From the NCBI GenBank assembly GCA_035267185.1, contig DATFLY010000072.1, forward strand, positions 1-40,861: a stretch of 40,861 bases of DNA. Reading direction: 5' to 3'. A program made the position numbers and the translations under genes. Source of the DNA: JAUIBE01 sp035267185 (GTDB taxonomy: Bacteria > Pseudomonadota > Gammaproteobacteria > Xanthomonadales > SZUA-36). Each line of letters begins with the position of its first letter. The first letter of the stretch is position 1. This document shows positions 25,816 to 34,461 of this stretch, in pieces. The notes under the pieces are model-generated. The model saw only the letters and a program-made list of their open reading frames with translations. It did no database searches and was not told the origin of the DNA.

Positions 25816-26382
25816 ATGCCAAATCGTTTCTTTCTTTCCACCACCCTAATGATATTTTCACTGATCATGACCACATCCAGCTATGCCCAGTCTCCCCGCC
25901 CGTTTGTACCTGAAGAATTCAGCGTACCCGAAGTTTTGGAAACCGAACGTTTCAGGCTTCGAATGCTGACTGTCAACGATGTGGTCAAGGATTTCGATGC
26001 GGTCACCACCAGCAGCGCACACCTCCAGAAAGTCTGGGGTGGTGAATGGCCCATTGGCCTGACACTTGAGCAGAACCTGATTGACCTTGGCTGGCACCAG
26101 AAAGAGTTCCAGCGAAGGCGGTCATTTGCCTACACGGTGGTGGCTCTCGATGAATCACGCGTGCTGGGATGCATGTACATCTATCCGACCAGGAAGGCAG
26201 ATTACGATGCCGTGGTCTATTTCTGGGCCAGGCAGAGTGAGCTCGCCAGTGGCCTCGAAACCGAACTGGAATCCACCATTCGCAACTGGATAAAGAACGA
26301 CTGGCCGTTTAAGAATGCTGTGTACCCTGGAAAAGACATGTCGCTGGAAGAATGGGAATCAATTGAAGAGGTTGCACGTTAA
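25816..26382 (+). CDS. GNAT-fold protein with an N-terminal signal peptide
   Basis: A 188-residue protein. Residues 1-25 look like a Sec signal (hydrophobic run then TTSSYAQ, cleavage before SPRPF). The rest resembles a GNAT family known as cytoplasmic (FVPEEFSVPEVLETERFRLR, then VYFWARQSELASGLETELE and a final KNDWPF). The canonical acetyl-CoA loop (Q/R-x-x-G-x-G) is not evident. The stop is 2 bp before the sulfatase ATG. The internal ATGs at 25849 and 25864 would remove the signal but have no ribosome site, so I kept 25816. A periplasmic GNAT-like protein is unusual. Confidence 0.75.
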   Translation: MPNRFFLSTTLMIFSLIMTTSSYAQSPRPFVPEEFSVPEVLETERFRLRMLTVNDVVKDFDAVTTSSAHLQKVWGGEWPIGLTLEQNLIDLGWHQKEFQRRRSFAYTVVALDESRVLGCMYIYPTRKADYDAVVYFWARQSELASGLETELESTIRNWIKNDWPFKNAVYPGKDMSLEEWESIEEVAR

Positions 26383-26384
26383 CA

Positions 26385-28004
26385 ATGGCAAAGACAAGAC
26401 TGGTACTGGCTTCATTGCTGGCTCTTGCCTCTTGCGTGCCCGCCTGGGCGCAGGATGCAGATGCAAGCCGTCCCAATATTCTCCTTATTGTCGCTGACGA
26501 CCTGGGTTATGCAGATCTTGGCGTTTTCGGCAGCGATATTCGAACACCAAACATAGATGAACTGGCCCGCCAGGGATTGCGCTTCAGCCAGTTTCACACC
26601 GCACCGATGTGTGCCCCAACCCGCTCAATGTTGCTGAGTGGCAACAACAATCATGTTGCCGGTATGGGCAGGCAAACCCCCAGCCCGCCGCTGAAGACAC
26701 ATCCTCCGGGATATGAGGGACATCTTTCCGATCGCGTAGCGCCCTTGCCCGAAGTGCTTTCGGATGCTGGCTATCACACCTACATGGCTGGAAAATGGCA
26801 CCTGGGTGTCGAACCTGAAAACAGCCCCAGGGCAGCTGGATTCGAGAGGTCTTTCGGAGTGGTTGAAGGTGCAGCGAGTCACTACGACGGCAGGGGGTTT
26901 GAGACCGGACCAAGTACTTATCGTGAAGATGGCGAATTGACTGAATGGCCGGAAGGCGCCTATTCCACCGAGTTATATACCGACAAACTGATCAGTTTTA
27001 TCGATGCCAACCGGCAAGATGGCCAACCATTTTTTGCTTTCGCTGCGTTTACATCACCCCACTGGCCACTGCAGGTACCCGAAAACGAGCGCGACCGATA
27101 TGCGGGTGCTTACGACGAGGGCTATGACGCACTGCGTGAACTCAATTTTGCCAACCTGAAAGAGGCAGGCATAATTCCAGCAAATTCATCACTGCCCCCA
27201 CGCAACGAAAACATCACGCCATGGGATGACCTGACCAAAGAGCAGCAACGTCGGGAGTCTCGAAAGATGGAGCTCTATGCCGCCATGGTCGAAAACCTGG
27301 ATGACAATGTGGGACGGCTCCTGGCGTACCTGAAGGAAAATGATTTATTTGAAAATACGTTGATCGTTTTTATGTCCGATAACGGTGCAGCCAATGCCGA
27401 TTTCTATAATCGTGGACCGTATGTTGACTACATCCGGGAACGATACGACAACAGCTATGAAACCATGGGCGGACCCGATTCATTTGTGTCCTATGACGAC
27501 GAGTGGGCACAGGCTGGGGCCGCACCATTCAGGTTGTTCAAGACATTTGCAACCGAGGGTGGAATCGTGGCGCCAATGATCATGGCTGGCCCGGGTGTTG
27601 CGCATCGGGATGAGATTCGACACAGCCATGTCTCGGTGATGGACATCGCACCAACGCTGATTGACCTGGCAGGTGGACAATACCCAGAAGACGGCACAGT
27701 CGAATCCATGAGAGGCTCCAGCCTGACGCCGCTGCTGAGTGGCGAAGTCGAGTCAATTCATGCTGAAGACGAAGTGTTTGTGCTTTTTCACCGCAACCAG
27801 GCCTATGTTCGCCAGGGCAAGTGGAAACTCACGACTATCGGCACACCTTTTTCAGAAGACAGATTCCAGTTGTTCGACCTGAGCACAGACCCGGCTGAAA
27901 CCACGGACCTTTCTGAATCGAATCCCGACAAACGTGCTTCGCTAATCGAAATCTGGCGCACTGAGCGCAGGGAACTGGGCATCATCCTGCCCCAGGATCT
28001 GTAG
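26385..28004 (+). CDS. Exported arylsulfatase, Cys-type formylglycine enzyme
   Basis: A 539-residue sulfatase (alkaline-phosphatase superfamily) that hydrolyses sulfate esters. The metal ligands begin with Asp38-Asp39 (LIVADDLGYADLG). The catalytic signature CAPTR is at residues 76-80, with Cys76 to become formylglycine. AGKWHLG and GRLLAYL...DNG motifs follow. The N-terminus is exported: either Sec cleavage after AWA or a lipobox LAS-C at residue 17. The layout matches the AtsA-like S1_4 type and the length is near AtsA. It needs a formylglycine-generating enzyme not seen here. Only 2 bp from the GNAT gene and 12 bp from the next gene. Confidence 0.93.
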   Translation: MAKTRLVLASLLALASCVPAWAQDADASRPNILLIVADDLGYADLGVFGSDIRTPNIDELARQGLRFSQFHTAPMCAPTRSMLLSGNNNHVAGMGRQTPSPPLKTHPPGYEGHLSDRVAPLPEVLSDAGYHTYMAGKWHLGVEPENSPRAAGFERSFGVVEGAASHYDGRGFETGPSTYREDGELTEWPEGAYSTELYTDKLISFIDANRQDGQPFFAFAAFTSPHWPLQVPENERDRYAGAYDEGYDALRELNFANLKEAGIIPANSSLPPRNENITPWDDLTKEQQRRESRKMELYAAMVENLDDNVGRLLAYLKENDLFENTLIVFMSDNGAANADFYNRGPYVDYIRERYDNSYETMGGPDSFVSYDDEWAQAGAAPFRLFKTFATEGGIVAPMIMAGPGVAHRDEIRHSHVSVMDIAPTLIDLAGGQYPEDGTVESMRGSSLTPLLSGEVESIHAEDEVFVLFHRNQAYVRQGKWKLTTIGTPFSEDRFQLFDLSTDPAETTDLSESNPDKRASLIEIWRTERRELGIILPQDL

Positions 28005-28016
28005 GCACCAGGAATC

Positions 28017-28814
28017 ATGCCCACCATCGAAGTCAACCATGCTGAACTCTATTACCAGGAACATGGCGATGGTGATGAAACCATCGTGTTTTCACACGGT
28101 TTGTTGATGAGCTCGGATATGTTCCGGGCACAAATCGATTTCCTGAAAAGCAGGTACCGTTGTATTGCATATGACCACCGAGGCCAGGGTCGCAGCCAGG
28201 TCACCGAAGATGGCTATGACATGGACAATGTCGCAAAGGATGCGGCGGAATTGATTGAAAAACTGGATGCTGCTCCCTGTCATTTCGTGGGGCTGTCAAT
28301 GGGCGGTTTCGTCGGCATGCGACTGGCGATACATCAACCCGAACTACTTAAAAGCCTCACTCTTATGGATACGTCGGCGGACTCCGAACCCAACATCCGG
28401 TCCTACAGAAGGCTGGCATTTGTGGGGCGCTGGTTGGGATTCGGAATCGTTGCCAAGCCGGTCATGAGAATCATGTTTGGTGAGACCTTCCTCAATGATC
28501 CGGCCCGCACGAAGGAATACAAAGACTGGCGCAGCCGGGTCGTAGGCAATGACCGCACAGGAGCCACACGCGCCGCGCAGGGCGTTATCGAACGAGACGG
28601 CGTGTATGAACAGCTCGATCAGATAAAGACTCCTACCCTGGTGATGGTTGGTGACGAAGATATGGCCACCACCACGGAAAAAGCACGTCGCATACACGAG
28701 AAGGTACCCAATGCAGGCATGGTCACAATACCCCGGGCCGGTCATTCCTCATCAATTGAGCAACCTGAATTTGTCACTCGCACAATTGAGACTTTTCTTT
28801 CGGAAGTGAGCTGA
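28017..28814 (+). CDS. Soluble alpha/beta hydrolase
   Basis: A 265-residue alpha/beta-fold hydrolase of the esterase/lactonase-like group. The oxyanion region is SHGLLMSS, the nucleophile Ser94 lies in GLSMGG, the acid is in VGDEDMATT and the base is in AGHSSS. The central DHRGQGRS motif is typical of 3-oxoadipate enol-lactone hydrolase-type enzymes, but the substrate cannot be assigned. No signal peptide, so it is cytoplasmic. The ATG at 28017 has AGGA four bases upstream. It follows the sulfatase by 12 bp and precedes the acyl-CoA dehydrogenases by 46 bp, so ester cleavage after uptake is plausible. Confidence 0.85.
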   Translation: MPTIEVNHAELYYQEHGDGDETIVFSHGLLMSSDMFRAQIDFLKSRYRCIAYDHRGQGRSQVTEDGYDMDNVAKDAAELIEKLDAAPCHFVGLSMGGFVGMRLAIHQPELLKSLTLMDTSADSEPNIRSYRRLAFVGRWLGFGIVAKPVMRIMFGETFLNDPARTKEYKDWRSRVVGNDRTGATRAAQGVIERDGVYEQLDQIKTPTLVMVGDEDMATTTEKARRIHEKVPNAGMVTIPRAGHSSSIEQPEFVTRTIETFLSEVS

Positions 28815-28860
28815 ATGGCTATACTGTCCGGCCTCAGTCCCTTAACCATTCAAAATATAT

Positions 28861-30042
28861 ATGAGTGACCCGAATCCGTTCAGACTGGAAGTACGCAACT
28901 GGCTTGAAGACAATTGCCCTGAGGCCATGCGCCACCCATACCGCAGCGAAGCTGATTTGTGCTGGGGCGGAAGGGGTTTTGAATTCCAGAGCGAGGACCA
29001 GAAACTCTGGCTGGAACGGATGGGCGCAAAGGGCTGGACTGCACCCACCTGGCCGATTGAGTATGGCGGTGGCGGCCTCAACCGGGAACAGGAGAAGATT
29101 CTAAAGCAGGAAATGACGCGGATTGGCGCCAGGCCGCCGCTCTACAGTTTTGGCATTCACATGATCGGCCCTGCCCTTTTGAAATTCGGATCAGAAGCGC
29201 AAAAACAACAGCACATACCGCCCATCATTCGCGGGGAAATCTGGTGGGCACAAGGTTACAGCGAGCCCAATGCCGGATCCGACCTGGCAGGCCTTCAGGC
29301 ACGTGCTGAAGACAAGGGCGATCACTACCTGCTCAACGGCTCCAAGGTCTGGACGTCTTACGGTGACCGGGGTGACTGGATGTTTTGCCTGGTTCGTACC
29401 GATCCTGATGCTCCCAAACACCAGGGCATCAGCCTGGTCCTGTTTGATATGACAACGCCGGGTGTCTCGACCCGACCGATCAAACTGATCAGTGGCAAAT
29501 CGCCGTTCACTGAAACGATTTTTGAAAATGTCCGCGTCGAGAAAGAACAGCTGGTCGGCGAGATCAACCAGGGCTGGACGGTGGCCAAGTACCTGCTCAC
29601 CCATGAACGTGAAATGATCGGCGCCACCGGGCTGACACGCACGGTTGGGGGCCCGATCAGCCAGCAGGCAGTTGAAGCGATTGGTCTTAAAAATGGCATC
29701 CTTGCTGAACCTGCTCTTCGAAGCGAAATCGCACGACTGGAAATTGATTCCGAAGCGCTGGCACTAACCCTTGAACGGGTCCGCGATGAGGCCAAAGCAG
29801 GCGCCAGCCTGGGTGCGGCCTCCTCAATGCTCAAATACTACGGAACAGAACTCAACATGAGGCGCCAGGAACTCCTGATGGCCATTGGTGGCAGTGCCGC
29901 ACTGGACTGGGAAGGCGGTGACAACCAGGATGGCCAGGCAGCACGGAGCTGGCTGCGATCGCGGGGCAACTCCATCGAGGGCGGCACTTCAGAAATCATG
30001 CTGAACATCGTGGCCAAGCGAATTCTTGGGCTTCCCGGGTGA
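28861..30042 (+). CDS. Acyl-CoA dehydrogenase, catalytic subunit of a pair
   Basis: A 393-residue FAD-dependent acyl-CoA dehydrogenase that introduces the alpha-beta double bond. Motifs for FAD and substrate include YSEPNAGSDLAG and KVWTSYGDRGDWMF. The C-terminal SIEGGTSEI carries Glu373, which corresponds to the usual catalytic base. The arrangement resembles the catalytic chain of two-gene enzymes for bulky or steroid-like CoA esters. Start ATG at 28861; a TATACT -10-like word lies at 28820-28825. The second subunit starts 10 bp after this stop. Confidence 0.93.
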   Translation: MSDPNPFRLEVRNWLEDNCPEAMRHPYRSEADLCWGGRGFEFQSEDQKLWLERMGAKGWTAPTWPIEYGGGGLNREQEKILKQEMTRIGARPPLYSFGIHMIGPALLKFGSEAQKQQHIPPIIRGEIWWAQGYSEPNAGSDLAGLQARAEDKGDHYLLNGSKVWTSYGDRGDWMFCLVRTDPDAPKHQGISLVLFDMTTPGVSTRPIKLISGKSPFTETIFENVRVEKEQLVGEINQGWTVAKYLLTHEREMIGATGLTRTVGGPISQQAVEAIGLKNGILAEPALRSEIARLEIDSEALALTLERVRDEAKAGASLGAASSMLKYYGTELNMRRQELLMAIGGSAALDWEGGDNQDGQAARSWLRSRGNSIEGGTSEIMLNIVAKRILGLPG

Positions 30043-30052
30043 GGAGACAGAT

Positions 30053-31174
30053 ATGGCTTTGATCTTCACCGAAGAACAAACAATGTTGCGTGATTCAGCG
30101 CGCGACTTTCTGAACGAAAGCGCGCCGATCCCGCACCTGCGCTCGCTCAGGGACGAGGACAACCAGGATCGATTCTCACGCGAGCTATATGCCGGGATGT
30201 CAGAAATGGGCTGGCCGGCAATACTGGTGCCGGAAGAATATGGCGGCCTCGACTACGGCTACTGCGGCCTGGGAATCATCCTCGAGGAATGTGGTCGCAC
30301 GCTGACGCCGAGTCCCTTGCTGGGCACAGCGCTTGTGGGTGTGACAGCCCTGAGGAAAGCAGGATCTGAGCAACAGAAAACGGAATTACTGCCCAAAGCA
30401 GCTTCCGGCGAGCTGTTGTTTGCCCTGGCGTGTGACGAGACTTCCAGGCATCAACCTGATCATGTCGAGACAAGCTGTATCGCTGAACACAACGGTTTCA
30501 GGCTAAACGGCAGGAAAGTCGCAGTTCATGATGGCCATATCGCAGACCAGCTGATCGTCAGTGCCATTACTGACCACGGCATTTCATTGTTCCTGGTGCC
30601 TCCAAAAGCACAAGGCGTCAAAATCGAACGCTATCCCGTGCTGGATATCGCAGCAGCAGCCAACATCAGTTTTATTGATGTCGAATTACCGGCAAATAGT
30701 CTGCTCGGGGAAATTGATGCTGGTGAGGCGGTATTGACCGAAGTTCTTGATGCAGCTCGGGTTGGCATTTCAGCCGAACTACTGGGGCTGGCACAGGAAG
30801 CATTCGAACGAACCGTCGAATACATCAAGGAACGCAAGCAGTTCGGCGTCCCGGTCGGAAGTTTCCAGGGATTGCAGCATCGTGCAGCCAGTCTTTTTGC
30901 CGATATAGAGCTGTGCAAATCGCTGGTGATCAGGTCGCTGCAATCGCTTGACGGAATTTCGCCAGGCAACGCGGAGCTTTACAGTGCGACCACTGCCAGG
31001 TTATGTAAAACGGCACACCTCGCCGCCAATGAAGCAATCCAGATGCACGGTGGCATCGGCATGACCGACGAATTTGATATTGGTTTCTTCCTGAAACGAT
31101 GCCAGATCCTTGAGTCCCTCTACGGCGACCATCACTACCACGTCGACCGATACGCGCGGCTTCGGAACTATTGA
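30053..31174 (+). CDS. Acyl-CoA dehydrogenase-like partner lacking the catalytic Glu
   Basis: A 373-residue acyl-CoA dehydrogenase fold protein. The N-terminal helix bundle (LIFTEEQTMLRDSARDFL), beta domain and C-terminal bundle are complete, with ERKQFGVPVGSFQGLQHR and QMHGGIGMTDEFDIG. At the normal catalytic position it has SLYGDHH (Tyr357) instead of YEGT, so it probably lacks the base and acts as a non-catalytic or FAD-binding partner of the previous gene. The ATG at 30053 has GAGGAGA upstream; the frame opens 27 bp earlier. Proteins of this pattern are known in alpha2-beta2 enzymes such as the mycobacterial FadE pairs. Confidence 0.9.
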   Translation: MALIFTEEQTMLRDSARDFLNESAPIPHLRSLRDEDNQDRFSRELYAGMSEMGWPAILVPEEYGGLDYGYCGLGIILEECGRTLTPSPLLGTALVGVTALRKAGSEQQKTELLPKAASGELLFALACDETSRHQPDHVETSCIAEHNGFRLNGRKVAVHDGHIADQLIVSAITDHGISLFLVPPKAQGVKIERYPVLDIAAAANISFIDVELPANSLLGEIDAGEAVLTEVLDAARVGISAELLGLAQEAFERTVEYIKERKQFGVPVGSFQGLQHRAASLFADIELCKSLVIRSLQSLDGISPGNAELYSATTARLCKTAHLAANEAIQMHGGIGMTDEFDIGFFLKRCQILESLYGDHHYHVDRYARLRNY

Positions 31175-31237
31175 TCCCCGCGCTGACTTTTTTCGCAGAA
31201 GCGAGGGTCGACATGACGGCCCGAAAGACCAAACATT

Positions 31238-31266
31238 TTGAAGATTACCCGCACTGAATGTATGCT
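31238..31266 (+). promoter_or_regulatory. Sigma70-type promoter for the TonB receptor gene
   Basis: TTGAAG (31238-31243) is spaced 17 bp from TATGCT (31261-31266); both match 4/6 positions. The predicted start is near 31273, 33 bp before the receptor ATG, in the 131-bp gap after the acyl-CoA dehydrogenases. Confidence 0.45.
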
Positions 31267-31305
31267 CCTGACACTTTTTGAATTTTCTACAAGACGGGGT
31301 CCTTC

Positions 31306-33636
31306 ATGTTTGTTCGCAGCAAATTTTCAGTCACCCGGCTCCCGATTCTTCTCATCACTTTTTATAGCCTGGCTTTTTCCGCTCAGCTGATTGGACAAGA
31401 GCAGGAAGAATCTGACGATGAAGGATATGGCAGCAGCGCTTCACTCCTGGAAGAGGTGACCGTCACAGCGAGAAAACGTGAGGAAGATGCCCAGGAAGTC
31501 CCTATAGCAATTTCAGCCTATACCGGACAACAGCTTGAAGCCCTGAAAATACGTGACCTGCGCGGCCTGTCTGTCGCCATGCCCAACGTGGCCATGGATG
31601 ACATTGGCACCATTCGAGGTGTTGCCAACTTTTCCATTCGTGGCCTCGGCATCAACAGCTCGATCCCTGGCATTGATCCAACGGTTGGTGTTTTTATCGA
31701 CGGGGTGTACCTGACACAAAATGCCGGTGTGGTACTGGACATGTTCGACATTGAAAGCATCGAGGTGCTTCGCGGTCCGCAGGGTACGTTGTTCGGGCGC
31801 AATGTCACCGGTGGTGCCGTGCTTGTCAATACCAGGAAGCCAACCGGTGAGTTTGAGCTTTCTTTGCGTGGCGCGATCGATGGCAACTCCAACGGTGATG
31901 GCGGGACAAACTACTACTTGATGGGCGCTGTGGGTGGTGCAGTCACTGACACTCTCTCTGCCCGTTTGAGTGTTTATCACAACGAAGATGACGGCTGGTT
32001 CGAAAACCTGGCCACGGGAGAAAACTTCGGAGAGGCCAGCACCACGATTTACCGCCCCTCCTTCGTATGGGAACCCTCTGAAGACCTGAGAATGACTTTC
32101 CGCTGGGAACATTTTGAAACAGATGGCCAGGGCCCGGCATCACAAAACCATCGCAATGGGCGTGGCGTTCCCGGAGCATTCGTACAATCGTTCTACCCCT
32201 TTGCATTTGAGCGGGACAGTTTCGATTTTGCAATCGATGAACCCGGATCTATTGACGCAGAGATTGACACCATCAATTTTCGCATTGACTGGAATGTCGG
32301 TCCCGGACTGCTGACGAATATATATGGCTACCGTGATATGTATCAGACCGGATATTCGGATATTGATGCCCAACCCGTCTGGATCTTCCACGCCGGAACC
32401 ATCATCGACCAGGATCAGTGGTCCAACGAACTTCGTTACAACATTCCTTATGGCGACGGCTCCAACTTCACCATGGGCCTGTACTATCTTGATAGCACGG
32501 TGCGCTATTCGGAAGGCCGTGATCTGCTGGGGTTTGCTACGGCAGGAACGCCACTCGAAGGATTCCCGGCAGCAACACAATATGGCGGTGGAACGCTTGA
32601 TCTCGAATCCAAAGCGGGATTCATGTCCGCGGATCATGCGCTTAACAACGACTGGTCAGTTTTTGCAGGTGCTCGTTACACCATCGAGAACAAGGACGTG
32701 GCAATCGCAACACTGACCAGGAATATCAATAACCCGTGCACAATCTCCCCGTCAGATGCCGGCTACCGCATCTGCACACCCGACTTTAACGATGGTGACC
32801 AGTGGACAGCCTGGTCAGGCAAATTCGGCTTCACACGTCACATCACCAATCACAAGCGCCTGTATGCATACTGGACACAGGGACATCGATCCGGAGGATA
32901 TAACCTGCGCAATACTGCGATCGACACCGCCAACTTTGGCCCCGGTCCATTCGACGAGGAAACCGTCACCACCTTTGAATTGGGATATAAATCAGAAATT
33001 GGCGGCCTTGGACGACTGAATGCTGCAGTGTTTTTCACCGAAGTGGAAGACATGCAACGAGAAATCAACCAGTCAGATCCGTTTTCAGGGGTGGTCCAGG
33101 TGATCAAGAACACCGCAGACGCACAAATACCGGGTTTTGAAATCGACAGCGCATTCGGAGTGGGCGACAACACGGTGATCCTTGCTTCGCTGGGCTGGGT
33201 AAACCCGCTTTACACCGAGGTCAGGTTCGACCTGAATGGTGATGGCGAGATCAACCAGTTTGACAAAAACCTCGACCTTCCCAGGGCGGCAGAATGGACG
33301 TATTCAATTGGCGTCAACCACGACTGGCTCCTGGATTCAGGCTCAAGATTCTCATTCCGTGTGAATTACGCCTATCGTGACGATTCTTTCTACACCGACA
33401 ACAACCTGGGCTTCCTGCTGGACCAGGAAATCCTCGATGCCGGTCTCGATTACATCACCGCAGATGGCCAGTGGGTTTTTTCACTTTATGGGCGTAACCT
33501 GCTCGATTCAGTCAACCAGGGCGGCGATACACAACTGCCCGGTTCTATTCTGGGCGTTCCCACTGGTGGTACATTCTCGCCCCTGCTCAAAGGTCGTATC
33601 GTTGGTTTCGAAGTGACCTGGGATTTCGCTCAATAG
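31306..33636 (+). CDS. TonB-dependent outer membrane receptor
   Basis: A 776-residue receptor that takes up large or scarce solutes with TonB energy. A signal peptide is at about residues 1-26. A TonB-box-like EEVTVTARKREEDAQEVP comes next, then the plug domain (about 50-165) with IRGLGIN and EVLRGPQGTLFGRNVTGGA, then a long beta-barrel ending in the aromatic F-containing terminus (VTWDFAQ). The type is common in sphingomonads and marine gammaproteobacteria, where relatives import polycyclic or oligomeric organic compounds. The ligand cannot be named. Its neighbours (sulfatase, acyl-CoA dehydrogenases) suggest an organic ligand rather than iron. Confidence 0.93.
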   Translation: MFVRSKFSVTRLPILLITFYSLAFSAQLIGQEQEESDDEGYGSSASLLEEVTVTARKREEDAQEVPIAISAYTGQQLEALKIRDLRGLSVAMPNVAMDDIGTIRGVANFSIRGLGINSSIPGIDPTVGVFIDGVYLTQNAGVVLDMFDIESIEVLRGPQGTLFGRNVTGGAVLVNTRKPTGEFELSLRGAIDGNSNGDGGTNYYLMGAVGGAVTDTLSARLSVYHNEDDGWFENLATGENFGEASTTIYRPSFVWEPSEDLRMTFRWEHFETDGQGPASQNHRNGRGVPGAFVQSFYPFAFERDSFDFAIDEPGSIDAEIDTINFRIDWNVGPGLLTNIYGYRDMYQTGYSDIDAQPVWIFHAGTIIDQDQWSNELRYNIPYGDGSNFTMGLYYLDSTVRYSEGRDLLGFATAGTPLEGFPAATQYGGGTLDLESKAGFMSADHALNNDWSVFAGARYTIENKDVAIATLTRNINNPCTISPSDAGYRICTPDFNDGDQWTAWSGKFGFTRHITNHKRLYAYWTQGHRSGGYNLRNTAIDTANFGPGPFDEETVTTFELGYKSEIGGLGRLNAAVFFTEVEDMQREINQSDPFSGVVQVIKNTADAQIPGFEIDSAFGVGDNTVILASLGWVNPLYTEVRFDLNGDGEINQFDKNLDLPRAAEWTYSIGVNHDWLLDSGSRFSFRVNYAYRDDSFYTDNNLGFLLDQEILDAGLDYITADGQWVFSLYGRNLLDSVNQGGDTQLPGSILGVPTGGTFSPLLKGRIVGFEVTWDFAQ

Positions 33637-33690
33637 TCAATCATCGAGGCTGAGGCCAGGCTATATGCCGTTTACACTGAAGAGACGAAG

Positions 33691-34461
33691 TTGCCCAAAA
33701 CCATCCCCGAGGCCACACGTGAACTCTGCCTTGCTTTTCCGGAAGCACAAGAGACCCTGTCTCATGGCCGTCCGGACTACCGGGTCAACGACAGGTCTTT
33801 TGCCAAGCTGATGATCAACCTGCACGGCGATGGTCGCGTCGCTCTTTGGCTGCATATGCCTCCTGGCGCCCAGGAACATTTCGTTGAACTGGACCCGGAA
33901 TCGTACTTTCCGCCTCCGTACCTTGCAAAAAAGGGCTGGCTGGGAGTAGAACTTAACGAAGGATTGAGCTGGCCCGAAGTAGCCGCGCGCGCCAGGGAAG
34001 CCTGGGAACACACTGCAACTGCAGGGCTTGCAAGTGAACTTGAATCCACCCCCTCAGTCTTGCCGCCGGATTCGAAGATGTCTTCGGAGGAAATAGACCC
34101 GCTGCAGTCATCACACGCAAAGAACGTGCTCAAGGAGCTTCGAAAACGAATCCAGCGACTTCCGGAAGTTAATGAAGACACACAGTTCGGTCGGCCGGTC
34201 TGGAAAGCCGGAAAAAAGACTTTTGTCGGTGTGTTTCACCGGGATGGACACCTGCAACTGGATTTTTGGGTCGGTATTGAGCAGCAGGTCATGATGACTA
34301 TGGATCCGCGCTTTACAGTGCCCAAATTCACCGGTCACAACGGCTGGATTAATATGGATGTTGAAGAATTTCAGGATTGGAACGAGATTGATGACCTGAT
34401 CGAAAACAGCTACCGACATTTTGCACTGAAGCGAATGCTCAGCGAGCTTGATGGAAAATGA
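33691..34461 (+). CDS. Double MmcQ/YjbR-domain protein
   Basis: A 256-residue protein with two copies of the MmcQ/YjbR fold. One is at about residues 5-110 (ELCLAFPEAQETLSHGRPDYRV, ending GLSWPEVAARAREAW) and one at about 140-250 (RLPEVNEDTQFGRPVWKAGKKTF, ending EIDDLIENSYRHFALK). They are joined by an acidic Ser/Pro-rich linker (about 112-138). The YjbR fold resembles a CyaY-like DNA-binding module; its role is unknown. Most family members have one copy. The start is a TTG at 33691, and there is no upstream in-frame start. It overlaps the GNAT gene by ATGA. Confidence 0.82.
   Translation: MPKTIPEATRELCLAFPEAQETLSHGRPDYRVNDRSFAKLMINLHGDGRVALWLHMPPGAQEHFVELDPESYFPPPYLAKKGWLGVELNEGLSWPEVAARAREAWEHTATAGLASELESTPSVLPPDSKMSSEEIDPLQSSHAKNVLKELRKRIQRLPEVNEDTQFGRPVWKAGKKTFVGVFHRDGHLQLDFWVGIEQQVMMTMDPRFTVPKFTGHNGWINMDVEEFQDWNEIDDLIENSYRHFALKRMLSELDGK

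Noticed and set aside
31513..32112. A 199-codon minus-strand frame inside the TonB receptor
   Set aside because: It is a shadow of the receptor, whose plug motifs are unambiguous.
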